From Sinorhizobium fredii USDA 257 (GTDB lineage: Bacteria > Pseudomonadota > Alphaproteobacteria > Rhizobiales > Rhizobiaceae): a DNA stretch of 64,000 nt. The notes beneath the pieces are model-generated. The model made no database searches and had not been told where the DNA came from. It saw nothing but the letters and a program-made list of their open reading frames with translations. The stretch is from positions 1,488,001 through 1,552,000 of the forward strand of contig NC_018000.1 in NCBI RefSeq assembly GCF_000265205.3. Reading direction: 5' to 3'. The position numbers were made by a program, and so were the translations under genes. This document shows positions 1 through 8,450 of the stretch, piece by piece; the stretch's first letter is position 1; each line of letters starts with the position of its first letter.

Positions 1-50
1 CGCGCGTCGGCCATGCTTGATGAGCCTCCCACGCCGCCTCCCGTCCAGGT

Positions 51-1127
51 TTAACCGACCCGCGCGCCCGTGGCGTCGAAATACCGCCTACGCTCGGAGG
101 GCACCGACAGCCATACCGTCGATCCTGACGGAATGTCGTCGCCTTCCCGCAATTCCACCACGACATTCTGCGCATCGCCGAGCCTGCAATAGACATAGCG
201 CGTGCCCCCGAGATATTCGGTGAACTCCACGGTCGCCTGCACCGCATCAGGTCCGCCGGCGACGATCCGGGTATGTTCGGGCCGCATGCCGAAGACGATC
301 CGTTCGCCGGCTCGAAGCGAGTCCAGGCGGGCCTCGATCTCACAGCCGGCAACCCGCACCTTTCCCGAGCCGCTCCATTCTGCATCCAAGAGGTTCATGC
401 GTGGCGAGCCGATGAAGCCGGCGACGAAGGTGTTGACGGGGTTCTCGTAGACCTCGCGCGGCGTGCCGGTCTGCTCGATCCTCCCGTCACGCAGGATGAC
501 GATCTGGTCGGCGAGCGTCATCGCCTCCGTCTGGTCATGCGTCACATAGATCATCGTGTTGCCGAGTTCGCGATGCAGCCGGGCGATCTCGACACGCATC
601 GAGACGCGCAGTTCGGCATCTAGGTTTGAGAGCGGCTCGTCGAACAGGAAGACGTCAGGCTTGCGGACGATCGCCCGGCCGATTGCCACGCGTTGGCGCT
701 GGCCGCCCGACAATTGGCCCGGCCGCCGGTCGAGCAGGTGATCGATCTTGAGGATTTCGGCGGCTTGCCCGACGCGCCGCTCGATTTCCGCGCGGTCGGT
801 CCGCGCCAACTTCAGTCCGAATGCGAGGTTGTCGCGCACGCTCATATGCGGATAAAGCGCATAGGACTGGAAGACCATGGCGATGCCGCGCTCGGAGGGG
901 TCGAGATCCGTAACATCGCGCCCCCTGATGGCGATTTCCCCGTCGCTTACCTCCTCGAGCCCGGCGATCATGCGCAACAGCGTCGATTTTCCGCAGCCCG
1001 ACGGACCGACGAACACGGTGAAATCGCCGTCCCTGATCGTCAGATCGATGCCGTGAACGACCTGCAGCGCGCCGAAGCTCTTGCGCACTCCGTTGAGTGC
1101 CACACCGATCCTATCCCGTTCCGTCAT
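51..1127 (-). CDS. Sugar ABC transporter ATP-binding protein (UgpC/MalK type)
   Basis: The 358-residue protein is the nucleotide-binding subunit of a CUT1-type carbohydrate importer and works on the inner face of the membrane. Visible motifs are Walker A GPSGCGKST (41-49), Q-loop MVFQSYALYP (84-93), signature LSGGQ (139-143), Walker B VFLFDEP (159-165) and the switch histidine in THDQ (about 197). A C-terminal extension of about 120 residues fits the TOBE domain of MalK/UgpC proteins. Its ATG lies directly before the stop codon of the upstream glycosidase gene on the same strand, so it is the last gene of the operon. The family is certain; substrate is inferred from the neighbouring GH127-like gene. 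Confidence 0.95.
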   Translation of the reverse strand: MTERDRIGVALNGVRKSFGALQVVHGIDLTIRDGDFTVFVGPSGCGKSTLLRMIAGLEEVSDGEIAIRGRDVTDLDPSERGIAMVFQSYALYPHMSVRDNLAFGLKLARTDRAEIERRVGQAAEILKIDHLLDRRPGQLSGGQRQRVAIGRAIVRKPDVFLFDEPLSNLDAELRVSMRVEIARLHRELGNTMIYVTHDQTEAMTLADQIVILRDGRIEQTGTPREVYENPVNTFVAGFIGSPRMNLLDAEWSGSGKVRVAGCEIEARLDSLRAGERIVFGMRPEHTRIVAGGPDAVQATVEFTEYLGGTRYVYCRLGDAQNVVVELREGDDIPSGSTVWLSVPSERRRYFDATGARVG

Positions 1128-3050
1128 CTAGCCGCCACACTTCTCGGCTTGCAGCCAGACGAGCATTTCGCCCGGTGCGCGATTGTCCCAGAGGTGGTAG
1201 GGCACCAGGCGCAGCCGCGCGGGGCGCCTTGCCGCCGGCGTCGGGCGATAGAGCGCGGCCCCCCAGTCCGCCGTATCCTCGCGCTCGACCGGCAGTTCGA
1301 CGGCGACCGCACCCTCGAGGTCCTCCAGGGTCGTCGACGTCGTTTCAGGCAGATCCTCCGGCACGACGATGGCGTTGAGATCGCCGCCATTATCGATCTC
1401 CTCGGCACAATAGACCAGAGGCCCGCGCAACAGTGCAATGCGGCCGGCATCCTGCCGGACCTTTGGATTGGCGAATTGCGGACGCAGTTTCAGCGGCAAG
1501 TCAATCGAAACCGCGTCGCCATCGGACCATTCGCGCTCGATGCGAGCATAGCCGTCCAGCGTGACGTGTTCGAGGTCGATACCGCTTCCATTTACCGAGA
1601 TGCTGGCGCCGTCGGCCCATTCCGGAATGCGCAAGGACAGGGCGAATTGCCTCGGCTCTTCGAGTTCGAGCCGGATCGAAACCGCACCCTCCCACGGATA
1701 GTTGGTGACCTGCCGCAACGTGACGTTCGAGCCGTCCAGTTCCAGCCGCGCCGTGCTCTCCCCATAGAGATGCACCGCGATTTCGTCGGTCGCCACACCG
1801 TACATGTAGGCGCCTACCGAGGCGACAAGCCGGGCAATGTTCGGCGGGCAACAGGGGCAATTGTGCCATCTCCAACGATGATGCTTGCCGGTGCTCTCCA
1901 GTGGATTGTCATAGAAGAAGGTCTTGCCGTCGAGCGAAAGGCCGCTGAGCGCCCCGTTGTAGAGCGCCTGTTCCATGATGTCGGCAAAGCGCCGGTTCGG
2001 TCCGCGTCCGAGCATGCGGCTCGCCCAGAAGACCAGGGCGACCGAGGCGCAGGTCTCGGCATAGGCGGTGTCGTTCGGCAGGTCGTAATAGTCGGTGAAG
2101 CCTTCATTTCTGGCTGAAGGGCCGATGCCGCCCGTCACATACATCTGCTTGGTCGTCAGGTCGTCCCAGAGCGTTTCGAGCGCGTCGGTGAGCGTGTCGT
2201 CCTTATACTCGGTCGCCAGATCGGCCATGCCGGAATACATGTACATAGCGCGCACCGCGTGGCCGACGACCTTCTTCTGCTGGCGCACCGGCTCATGGGA
2301 TTGGCTATACTCGTGGGTCTTATGCACGTAATCCTTCGGTGAACGCCCATCGCGGATCGCCTCTTCCGTGAAGAAGTGCGGCTCCTGGCCACGCTCGTCG
2401 ATGAAGAACTTCGAAAGATCGAGATACTTCGTCTCGCCGGTCACGCGCGCCAGCTTGACGAGCGCAAGCTCGATCTCCTGGTGACCGCAATAACCGGGAA
2501 TCTGCCCTTCGCCGTGGCCGAATATGTCGATCATGTAGTCGGCAAAACGGCACATCACGTCGAGCAGCTTGCTTTTTCCGGTCGCCTGGAAATAGGCGAC
2601 TGCCGCCTCGATCAGGTGCCCGGCGCAATAGAGCTCGTGGTGATCGCGCAGGTTGGTCCAGCGCCGATCCGGCTGCACCCTCTGGAACCAGGTATTCAGA
2701 TAGCCGTCCTTATCCTGCAGCCGTTCATACATGTCGATGATCTCATCGGCCCTGGCCTCCAGCCGCGGATTGGGCTTGCGATAGAGCGAGTAGGCAATGG
2801 TTTCGATCGACTTCGCCAGGTCGCTGTCCCAGAACATCTGTGTCGTTCCGCCCCAGGACTGAATGGGGATGACGATGCCGGGGTTGGGATGATTGACGTC
2901 GACGGCGCGCAGCATTCCCGCTTCGACGCAGCGGTCAAGCAGGATCTCGGCCGTGGCATTGCAGACGGCATCCTGCCACTTGCCCCAGAATCCCCCGACC
3001 CGGACATCCGGAACGGCCACGGGCCTGAACTGACGGTCCTTCTTACTCAT
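1128..3050 (-). CDS. GH127-family glycoside hydrolase (beta-L-arabinofuranosidase-like, DUF1680)
   Basis: This 640-residue protein matches the beta-L-arabinofuranosidase GH127/DUF1680 family. The catalytic landmarks are present: AYAETCAS (E332, C334) and HNCPCCPPN (C400-C401). They correspond to the zinc-binding Glu/Cys set and nucleophilic Cys known from the Bifidobacterium enzyme HypBA1. No signal peptide is visible, so it should act in the cytoplasm on imported sugar. The start MSKKDRQ was chosen because the same open frame extends upstream through the permease gene, where it is a shadow; a 17-bp gap separates the two genes. Its place between permeases and ATPase implies that the transporter delivers its substrate, probably an L-arabinofuranosyl oligosaccharide. 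Exact specificity is inference. Confidence 0.9.
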   Translation of the reverse strand: MSKKDRQFRPVAVPDVRVGGFWGKWQDAVCNATAEILLDRCVEAGMLRAVDVNHPNPGIVIPIQSWGGTTQMFWDSDLAKSIETIAYSLYRKPNPRLEARADEIIDMYERLQDKDGYLNTWFQRVQPDRRWTNLRDHHELYCAGHLIEAAVAYFQATGKSKLLDVMCRFADYMIDIFGHGEGQIPGYCGHQEIELALVKLARVTGETKYLDLSKFFIDERGQEPHFFTEEAIRDGRSPKDYVHKTHEYSQSHEPVRQQKKVVGHAVRAMYMYSGMADLATEYKDDTLTDALETLWDDLTTKQMYVTGGIGPSARNEGFTDYYDLPNDTAYAETCASVALVFWASRMLGRGPNRRFADIMEQALYNGALSGLSLDGKTFFYDNPLESTGKHHRWRWHNCPCCPPNIARLVASVGAYMYGVATDEIAVHLYGESTARLELDGSNVTLRQVTNYPWEGAVSIRLELEEPRQFALSLRIPEWADGASISVNGSGIDLEHVTLDGYARIEREWSDGDAVSIDLPLKLRPQFANPKVRQDAGRIALLRGPLVYCAEEIDNGGDLNAIVVPEDLPETTSTTLEDLEGAVAVELPVEREDTADWGAALYRPTPAARRPARLRLVPYHLWDNRAPGEMLVWLQAEKCGG

Positions 3051-3067
3051 GATGTGCCTTTCTCTCG

Positions 3068-3931
3068 TTATTTGACCGCGCCGGCCATCAGCCCGCGCAT
3101 GTAATAGCGTTGCAGCAGTAGGAAGACGATGAGGCAGGGTACCACCATGACGGCGACCCCCGCTTGTACGGCGCCCCAGTTGATGGTCCCTAGACGGCCG
3201 GCGCGCACGGCCATCATCAGGACCGGCAGCGTGTAGTTTTCGTTGCTCGAGAGCAGCACCAGGGCGGCGAGGAACTCGTTCCAGGCATTGAGGAACGCAA
3301 AGATCGACACCGTAGCGACGCCGGGCATCACCAAAGGCAACAGCACCCGCACCAGCAGCTTCAGGTCGCGCGCGCCGTCGATGCGAGCCGCCTCTTCGAT
3401 CTCCTTCGGCACGGCGTCGAAGGCGTTGCGCATCATGAAGACCGAGAACGGCAGCTGCAGCGTGACATAGACGAGCATCAGGCCGAACAGCGAATTGTTG
3501 AGTCCCAGCCGCGCCAGGATGATGAAGAGCGGTGTCAGGATCGACTGGAACGGGATCATCAGCGTCGCGATGATCAGCACGAACAGCGCGTTCTTCAACG
3601 GAAAGCGGTAGCGCGAGAAGCCATAGCCGGCAAGCACGCTGACGACGACGGTCAAGACCACAGTCCCGAGCGACACCACCAGCGAATTCATCGTGTGCTG
3701 CAGGACGCCGGAGCCGAAGCCGTCGAGGATGCGATAGGCATCGAAGCTGATGCCCGAGACCGGCCATGGCGGCAGCGGCGGCAAGCCGGATTCGCTGCTC
3801 GGCCGAAACGATGCCAAGAAGCCGATGACGAACGGCGCCAGGAAGAAGAAGGCCGTGCCGATGCCGATCCCGTGATAGGCGATCCGATCGCGCAGCGCCT
3901 TGCGGGCGCGGAGTTCGCGGCGCGTCCTCAT
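3068..3931 (-). CDS. Carbohydrate ABC transporter permease (MalG type)
   Basis: The 287-residue inner-membrane permease has about six hydrophobic segments and the cytoplasmic EAA loop (EEAARIDGA, about 178-186) that docks on the ATPase. This is the pattern of MalG/UgpE-type BPD_transp_1 permeases. It overlaps the upstream permease by 4 bp (3928-3931), suggesting translational coupling, and lies 17 bp before the GH127-like gene. Together with the other permease and the binding protein it forms one CUT1 importer. Confidence 0.95.
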   Translation of the reverse strand: MRTRRELRARKALRDRIAYHGIGIGTAFFFLAPFVIGFLASFRPSSESGLPPLPPWPVSGISFDAYRILDGFGSGVLQHTMNSLVVSLGTVVLTVVVSVLAGYGFSRYRFPLKNALFVLIIATLMIPFQSILTPLFIILARLGLNNSLFGLMLVYVTLQLPFSVFMMRNAFDAVPKEIEEAARIDGARDLKLLVRVLLPLVMPGVATVSIFAFLNAWNEFLAALVLLSSNENYTLPVLMMAVRAGRLGTINWGAVQAGVAVMVVPCLIVFLLLQRYYMRGLMAGAVK

Positions 3932-4845
3932 GGCCTCTCATCCCCCACTTTGAGCAGCCAGAGCTGGAAGATGCTGATGGCGACGAGGATGGCGAGCAAC
4001 GCGATCGAAAGTGCCGCGCCGTAGCCCAGATTGAAGGACACGAAGGACTGGATGAAGATGTAATAGACGACGGAAATCATCCGGTTTTGCGGACCGCCGC
4101 TGGTCATGATGTAGAACTGGTCGAAGGCAAGGATGGAGCCGGTCACCGACAGGATCAGCGCCAGTGCCATGGTTCGTCGCATCAGCGGCAGGGTCAGATA
4201 GCGGAAGCGTTGCCACCGGCGGGCGCCGTCGATACGGGCGGCCTCCGTCAGTTCCGCCGGTATCGCCTGGAGCCCTGTCAGCAGGATGATCATGGTGAAG
4301 CCGGCAATCTTCCAGACAACCATGACAATGATGGTCAAGAAGGCCGTATCGAAACCGGCAAGCAGGTTGATGCGGCCATTGGTCAGCCCGAGCCATTGCA
4401 TAAGCGGGGCAAAGAGGCCGCTGTCGACATTGGCGAGCCAAACCCAGAGCAGCGAGGCCGAGGCCAGCCCCACGACGACCGGCAGAAAGATGATCGTTCG
4501 ATAGGCGGGAACCAGCGGCCGCTGTTTTTCGACGAAAATCGCCAGCGGAAAGGCCACGGCGAAGATCGCGAGGGTGACGATGATCGTATAATGTGCCGTA
4601 AAGCCGAGCGCCGTCATGAAGCGTGCGTCGCTTACCATGCGCACATAGTTGCCGAAGCCGATCCAGGCCGGCTTTCCGAGCAATGGCCATTTGTGCAGGC
4701 TCATCCAGACGGTGAAGAGCACCGGCAGGACAAAGAATACCGTGACCAGCGCCATCGCGGGCGCGATGTAGAGTAGGCCGCGCCAGCCGGAACGCTTCCT
4801 CTTCCTGCGACGCGGCGACGGGGATGCGATGCCCGAGATCGTCAT
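3928..4845 (-). CDS. Carbohydrate ABC transporter permease (MalF/UgpA type)
   Basis: The 305-residue integral membrane protein begins with a short basic cytoplasmic tail rich in R/K (about 10-22), followed by six hydrophobic segments. An EAA motif (TEAARIDGA) sits near residue 200. It is the MalF/UgpA-like partner of the MalG-type permease and overlaps its start by 4 bp. A strong hairpin lies between it and the binding-protein gene upstream. Confidence 0.95.
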   Translation of the reverse strand: MTISGIASPSPRRRKRKRSGWRGLLYIAPAMALVTVFFVLPVLFTVWMSLHKWPLLGKPAWIGFGNYVRMVSDARFMTALGFTAHYTIIVTLAIFAVAFPLAIFVEKQRPLVPAYRTIIFLPVVVGLASASLLWVWLANVDSGLFAPLMQWLGLTNGRINLLAGFDTAFLTIIVMVVWKIAGFTMIILLTGLQAIPAELTEAARIDGARRWQRFRYLTLPLMRRTMALALILSVTGSILAFDQFYIMTSGGPQNRMISVVYYIFIQSFVSFNLGYGAALSIALLAILVAISIFQLWLLKVGDERP

Positions 4846-4873
4846 AAGTGATTTCTTCGGTCCTGTTGCGGGT

Positions 4874-4900
4874 GCTGGAAGGGCAAGGCGCCCTTCCAGC
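4874..4900 (-). promoter_or_regulatory. Intercistronic hairpin between binding-protein and permease genes
   Basis: An 11-bp perfect inverted repeat (GCTGGAAGGGC / GCCCTTCCAGC) with a 5-nt loop lies just after the binding-protein stop codon. On the transcribed minus strand it is not followed by a U run, so it is unlikely to be a full terminator. Such hairpins after binding-protein genes often protect the upstream message and lower permease expression; that role is inferred. Confidence 0.6.
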
Positions 4901-4908
4901 GTTAAAGG

Positions 4909-6144
4909 CTACTGGCCCGCGTCGATAATCGACTGCATCTCGGATTGCGCATTCGAGAAGGCGCCGTCGACGTCCTCGCCGTAGATCGCCGCATTGATGA
5001 AGGTGGCCCAAGGGCCGTTCGAGCTGTTGATCAGGTCGTTGAACTGCAGCGTATAGGGCGTCTTTGCGACTGCGATGGCATCGATGCCGACCTTGAGGCG
5101 CGGATCCAACCCTTCGAGAACCTCACCGGCGATGTCGCCGCGAGTCGGCAGGCTGCCGTATTTCGCCATGATCTTCTGGCCCTCCATCGAATAGGTGAAT
5201 TCGAGGAACTTCTTGACCGTCTCCAGCTTCGGCGTTCCCTTGGTGACGACGAAGTTGTCGCCGCCGGCAAACGACGAGGGCTTGCCGTCGACGCCCGGGA
5301 TCAGCGTGACGCCGAAGTCGATCTCCGGATGCTGGGTGACGAGCGTGCCTATGGCGAACGCACCGATGCTCTGCTGGCCGATCTTGCCGTTTGTGAAGGT
5401 CAGGAAATTGACGCCGTTGTCGCTCGCAGAACCAGCGGGAACCGTGTCCTTGGCGACGAGATTGCGGTAGATGTCGATCGCCTTGCGCATCTGAGGCGTG
5501 TCGAGCGTCGCCTTCTTGCTGTCGGCAGAGAGGATGTCTACCCCCGCCCCCCAGACCAGCGGCGTGAAGGTGAAGATCATGCAGCCGCCGCAGCCGCCGC
5601 CGGAGAAGTAGAAGCCGTAGGTGTCGCCGCCGAGCGCGCGGATCTTCTCGGCGTTGGCCGTAATCTCCTCCCAGGTCTTCGGCGCTTTTTCCGGATCGAG
5701 GCCGGCCTTGCGGTAGAGCTCCTTGTTCCAGGCGAGGATCGAGGTCTCGACCGAAAGCGGCAGACCGTAGATCTTGTCCTCATAGGTCCCGAGCTTGACA
5801 TGCGACGGCGAGAGCGCGTTGAAATAAGGGAGCGATTTCGCCCATTCGCTCAGGTCTTCCAGCTGCCCGGCGGCGGCGAAGGCCGGCGTGTAGATCAGGT
5901 CGAGCGATAGCGCATCCGGCGCCTGTCCGCCGGCGATAGCGGTGGCGTATTTCTGCACAAGCTCGGAAAAGGGAACTTCGGTCAGTTCCACCTTGTCCTC
6001 ACCGGCAGCATTGTAGGCCGTGACGACTTCCTTGAAGGAGTCGCCGATGCCGGAGCGAACCCACATGCTGATCATTTCGGCAGAAGCAACGGAGAGCCCC
6101 AGCCCGTAGGCGAGCGTCGTTGCGGCAAGCAATCTCTTCAACAC
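4909..6144 (-). CDS. Sugar ABC transporter substrate-binding protein
   Basis: The 411-residue protein starts with a Sec signal peptide (MLKRLLAATTLAYGLGLSVA, predicted cleavage after ASA near residue 22). The rest is a typical SBP_bac_1 extracellular solute-binding fold of the MalE/UgpB kind. An unusual GGGCGGC stretch occurs in the middle of the protein. It is the periplasmic receptor of the CUT1 importer encoded downstream. The 79 bp between it and the lacI-type gene contain no operator-like palindrome, so it is probably cotranscribed from the promoter upstream of that regulator. Confidence 0.95.
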   Translation of the reverse strand: MLKRLLAATTLAYGLGLSVASAEMISMWVRSGIGDSFKEVVTAYNAAGEDKVELTEVPFSELVQKYATAIAGGQAPDALSLDLIYTPAFAAAGQLEDLSEWAKSLPYFNALSPSHVKLGTYEDKIYGLPLSVETSILAWNKELYRKAGLDPEKAPKTWEEITANAEKIRALGGDTYGFYFSGGGCGGCMIFTFTPLVWGAGVDILSADSKKATLDTPQMRKAIDIYRNLVAKDTVPAGSASDNGVNFLTFTNGKIGQQSIGAFAIGTLVTQHPEIDFGVTLIPGVDGKPSSFAGGDNFVVTKGTPKLETVKKFLEFTYSMEGQKIMAKYGSLPTRGDIAGEVLEGLDPRLKVGIDAIAVAKTPYTLQFNDLINSSNGPWATFINAAIYGEDVDGAFSNAQSEMQSIIDAGQ

Positions 6145-6223
6145 TGTCCATTCCTCCTCTTGACTGGAGCCGCATACACGCGAGCTCCCTCCTCCTCGTT
6201 CAGTCGCACTCGGTCAGCCGTGC

Positions 6224-7246
6224 TTAGGCAGGCGTACCGGCCCCACCACAAGATTGCCGGACCACAAGCTTGCAGGGCAGCTTGCGCAAGCCCGGCTGGG
6301 CCGTCCTACCCTCTGCAAGGGCAAGCACCATCAACCCGGCCTCCCTGCCGAGTTCCTTCAAATTCATGTCGATCGTCGTCAGGGGCGGGCGCGTCTGCTC
6401 GGCAAGGATTTCCCAATTGTCGAAGCCGATGACGGAGACGTCGTCCGGGACCTTGACGCCGCGCTCTCGAAGCGCGTCGATCACGCCGCGAGCAATCTGG
6501 TCGTTACCGCAGAAGATGCCGTCCGGCAGCCTTTCACCGGCGTTCCACAGTTCGGCGATGGCCTCGTGGCCCCAGCGCTCGGACCAGACGCCGTAAAGGA
6601 CGGGCGCATCCCCGCCCGCCTCCTTCGCGAAGGCGCAGGCGCGCTCGCGCACGGAAACGAAATCCTCAGGCCCGGTGATATGCACCAGGCTGCGACGGCC
6701 GATCTTCTTGAGCCAGGCCGCGGCAAGAGCCGCGCCGTGGGCATCGTCGGCCGTGAATGTCACGCTTTCCGGCGCCCCGGCAGTAAAGGCATAGACGACT
6801 GGCACCGGCAGGCCAGCGAGATCGACCGGGAGAGACCTGTCGATCCGCTTGCCTGTCGCGATGATGCCGTCCACCTGCTTGTCCAGCATGGCATCGACAT
6901 GGACCTTGCCGAGGGCGGGATCGTCTTCGATTGCACAGAGGAAGACCGAGACGCCGTGGTCGACCAACGCCTCCGAAACCCCCGCCATGACGGGCAGGGT
7001 GAAACGGCCATAGGTGTCATTGGTTAGGAGACCGATGGTGAACGACCGGCTGGAGAGCAGCCCCCGCGCCAGCGCGTTCGGCCGGAAGCCGATTTCGGCG
7101 GCCATCCGTTTGATCCGCGCCCGCGTCTCGGCGGCCATGCGGCCGTTGTCGTTCAACGCCTTCGACACTGTCGAGACGCTGACGCCCGCCACTCGCGCCA
7201 GATCGTGAATCGTCACGCGCCCGCTTCTGGATCGCTGTGTCGTCAA
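6224..7246 (-). CDS. LacI/GalR-family transcriptional regulator
   Basis: The 340-residue regulator has an N-terminal LacI helix-turn-helix (TIHDLARVAGVSVSTVSKAL, about 12-31) and hinge region (about 45-60). A periplasmic-binding-protein-like effector domain of the GalR type follows. It is the first gene of the sugar operon and reads the same way as the transporter. Two palindromic operator candidates lie 27-75 bp upstream of its start codon, so it likely represses itself and the downstream genes until the imported sugar or a metabolite binds. Confidence 0.93.
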   Translation of the reverse strand: MTTQRSRSGRVTIHDLARVAGVSVSTVSKALNDNGRMAAETRARIKRMAAEIGFRPNALARGLLSSRSFTIGLLTNDTYGRFTLPVMAGVSEALVDHGVSVFLCAIEDDPALGKVHVDAMLDKQVDGIIATGKRIDRSLPVDLAGLPVPVVYAFTAGAPESVTFTADDAHGAALAAAWLKKIGRRSLVHITGPEDFVSVRERACAFAKEAGGDAPVLYGVWSERWGHEAIAELWNAGERLPDGIFCGNDQIARGVIDALRERGVKVPDDVSVIGFDNWEILAEQTRPPLTTIDMNLKELGREAGLMVLALAEGRTAQPGLRKLPCKLVVRQSCGGAGTPA

Positions 7247-7272
7247 ATCGGTCTCCCACCCAAAGCGTGTTT

Positions 7273-7288
7273 GAGAAAACCTTTTCGC
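7273..7288. promoter_or_regulatory. Secondary LacI-type operator candidate
   Basis: GAGAAAACCTTTTCGC has a perfect left half-site (GAGAAAAC) matching the stronger palindrome and a degraded right half. It starts exactly 33 bp (about three helical turns) from the perfect operator, so both would face the same side of the DNA. Confidence 0.6.
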
Positions 7289-7305
7289 AGGGACGATGTC
7301 AATAT

Positions 7306-7321
7306 GAGAAAACGTTTTCTC
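7306..7321. promoter_or_regulatory. Primary LacI-type operator, perfect palindrome
   Basis: GAGAAAACGTTTTCTC is a perfect 16-bp palindrome centred on CG, the form recognised by LacI/GalR-family proteins. It lies 60 bp upstream of the regulator start codon. Binding by the adjacent regulator is inferred from position and symmetry. Confidence 0.75.
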
Positions 7322-7577
7322 GCATTACTGACATTGTTGAGTTTCCTCAGCGATCGTAGTGAATACCCGACAGTAAACTTCGTTGCGCCGCCTGCTTTCC
7401 GCTCCCGCCCACCACGCACCACATATCGGCGCAAGGCACTGTCGGCCCGGGATGGTTCGCGCTCCGACGCTTCATCGCCGCAAAGCGAAATCGTTGCGAA
7501 CTGGTGGTTGGGCCTTTCCTTCCGCTTTCACTCCCATAGGTAAAGCTTCGTAAGCCAACGCAACGGAGCGGAAATAC

Positions 7578-7739
7578 ATGTCCTTACTGATCAGCGTGCT
7601 TGTGACATTTCTCGTCGTCATCCTGGTGCTTTACCTCGTCAACCGGCTTCCGCTGGACGGACGCACCAAGCAAATCGTCCAAGCCATCGTGATCATTATC
7701 GGCGTCTTGTCGTTGCTGAGATATCTCGCGGTATTCTAG
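7578..7739 (+). CDS. Small membrane protein (Thivi_2564-like)
   Basis: This 53-codon gene encodes a protein with two hydrophobic segments (about 2-20 and 35-52) separated by the polar stretch NRLPLDGRTKQ. The pattern V-N-x-x-P-L/M-D-G-x-x-K between two helices matches small membrane proteins annotated as the Thivi_2564 family, whose function is unknown. The ATG follows GGAGCGGAAATAC, which provides a ribosome-binding site. It stands alone between the sugar operon and the next small gene. Confidence 0.7.
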   Translation: MSLLISVLVTFLVVILVLYLVNRLPLDGRTKQIVQAIVIIIGVLSLLRYLAVF

Positions 7740-8047
7740 CTTGGTCGCCCTTTGGCCCGAACAACCAGTCGGGGGCCCGCGAGTTCGGATCGGTGTCCGT
7801 CGCCCGTCCAATTTTGACTTCCGTATCGCGTGTCGCTCGGGCGAACGACACCGCAGAAAACACTGTCGCAGTTCGCCAACGCCACTCGCAATAAATGGAA
7901 TCAAGCAATTGGGTTGCGAATCACCCTGTTCAAGGGTGATTATGGGCTGTGTTCACTGATCTCTGATTGCAAAGCAGACTGGCCGCTCCAATAATCGAGT
8001 CGAGACCGTCAATCAAAGATGGTCTCCAGTGTCGGAGGAACTATTCA
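7740..8047. other. Intergenic region, no gene seen
   Basis: No convincing gene is visible. A hairpin at 7919-7941 (ATCACCCT / AGGGTGAT, 5-nt loop) has no U run. The GGAGG ribosome-binding site of the next gene lies at the right edge. Confidence 0.6.
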
Positions 8048-8314
8048 ATGAACAGAAACGTGATCATCGGTATCATAGTGGTCGCGATTGTCATCCTCGC
8101 GGTAATTTTCCTGATGCCGGGTGGCACCGAACAGACAGCCGAAACGCCCCCGGCGCCGGCCCCAACAGAACCCGCGCCTGCGCCTGCGGCACCAGAACCC
8201 GCACCCGCAACGCCCGCGCCCGCGACACCGGAACCCACTACTCCGGCGCCTACTACGCCCACGCCTACTACGCCCACGCCTACTACGCCCGCGCCTACTA
8301 CGCCCGCGCAATAG
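8048..8314 (+). CDS. Membrane-anchored Pro/Thr/Ala-repeat protein
   Basis: The 88-residue product has one N-terminal transmembrane or signal-anchor helix (about 4-23, IIGIIVVAIVILAVIF). The remainder is almost only Pro, Ala, Thr and Glu: first PAPAPxEPAP-like units, then tandem TPTPTTP repeats encoded by near-identical CCTACTACGCCCACG units. The start was set at MNRNVII because it follows GGAGGAACTATTCA; an upstream in-frame extension lacks a site. The tail is likely an extended periplasmic or cell-wall-spanning linker. Function is unknown. Repeat number could vary by slippage. Confidence 0.8.
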   Translation: MNRNVIIGIIVVAIVILAVIFLMPGGTEQTAETPPAPAPTEPAPAPAAPEPAPATPAPATPEPTTPAPTTPTPTTPTPTTPAPTTPAQ

Positions 8315-8339
8315 ACCGCCGGGCTACCGTTCTGGAAGC

Positions 8340-8375
8340 CTCGCGCCCGCTAGGGCGCGAGTGCTTGTTTCTTTG
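8340..8375 (+). terminator. Rho-independent terminator after the Pro/Thr-repeat gene
   Basis: A 9-bp perfect stem CTCGCGCCC / GGGCGCGAG with a GCTA loop is followed by TGCTTGTTTCTTT, 26 bp after the stop codon. Confidence 0.7.
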
Positions 8376-8450
8376 CTTGATCTGCCAGAGGACAAGAGAG
8401 TTGCGCTTGCGTCGCCGATGTCGTCGCGAGCGGTGCTACGCTGCGATCTG

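Noticed and set aside
693..2117. 474-residue plus-strand frame opposite the ABC ATPase and GH127 genes
   Set aside because: Composition is that of antisense translation in high-GC DNA, and no ribosome-binding site or family motif is seen.
1128..3941. Single 937-residue open frame covering the GH127 gene and a permease
   Set aside because: Its first 297 residues are arginine-rich shadow translation of the permease gene; the glycosidase starts at MSKKDRQ, position 3050.
7243..7434. 63-residue minus-strand frame over the operators
   Set aside because: It overlaps the regulator start and the operator palindromes and has no family similarity.
8220..8310. Possible CRISPR-like array because of short tandem units
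   Set aside because: Units are 12 bp, in frame and without spacers; they encode TPTPTTP repeats.
8041..8311. Minus-strand glycine/arginine-rich frames opposite the Pro/Thr-repeat gene
   Set aside because: They are direct reflections of the tandem repeat; the plus-strand gene has a ribosome-binding site and terminator.
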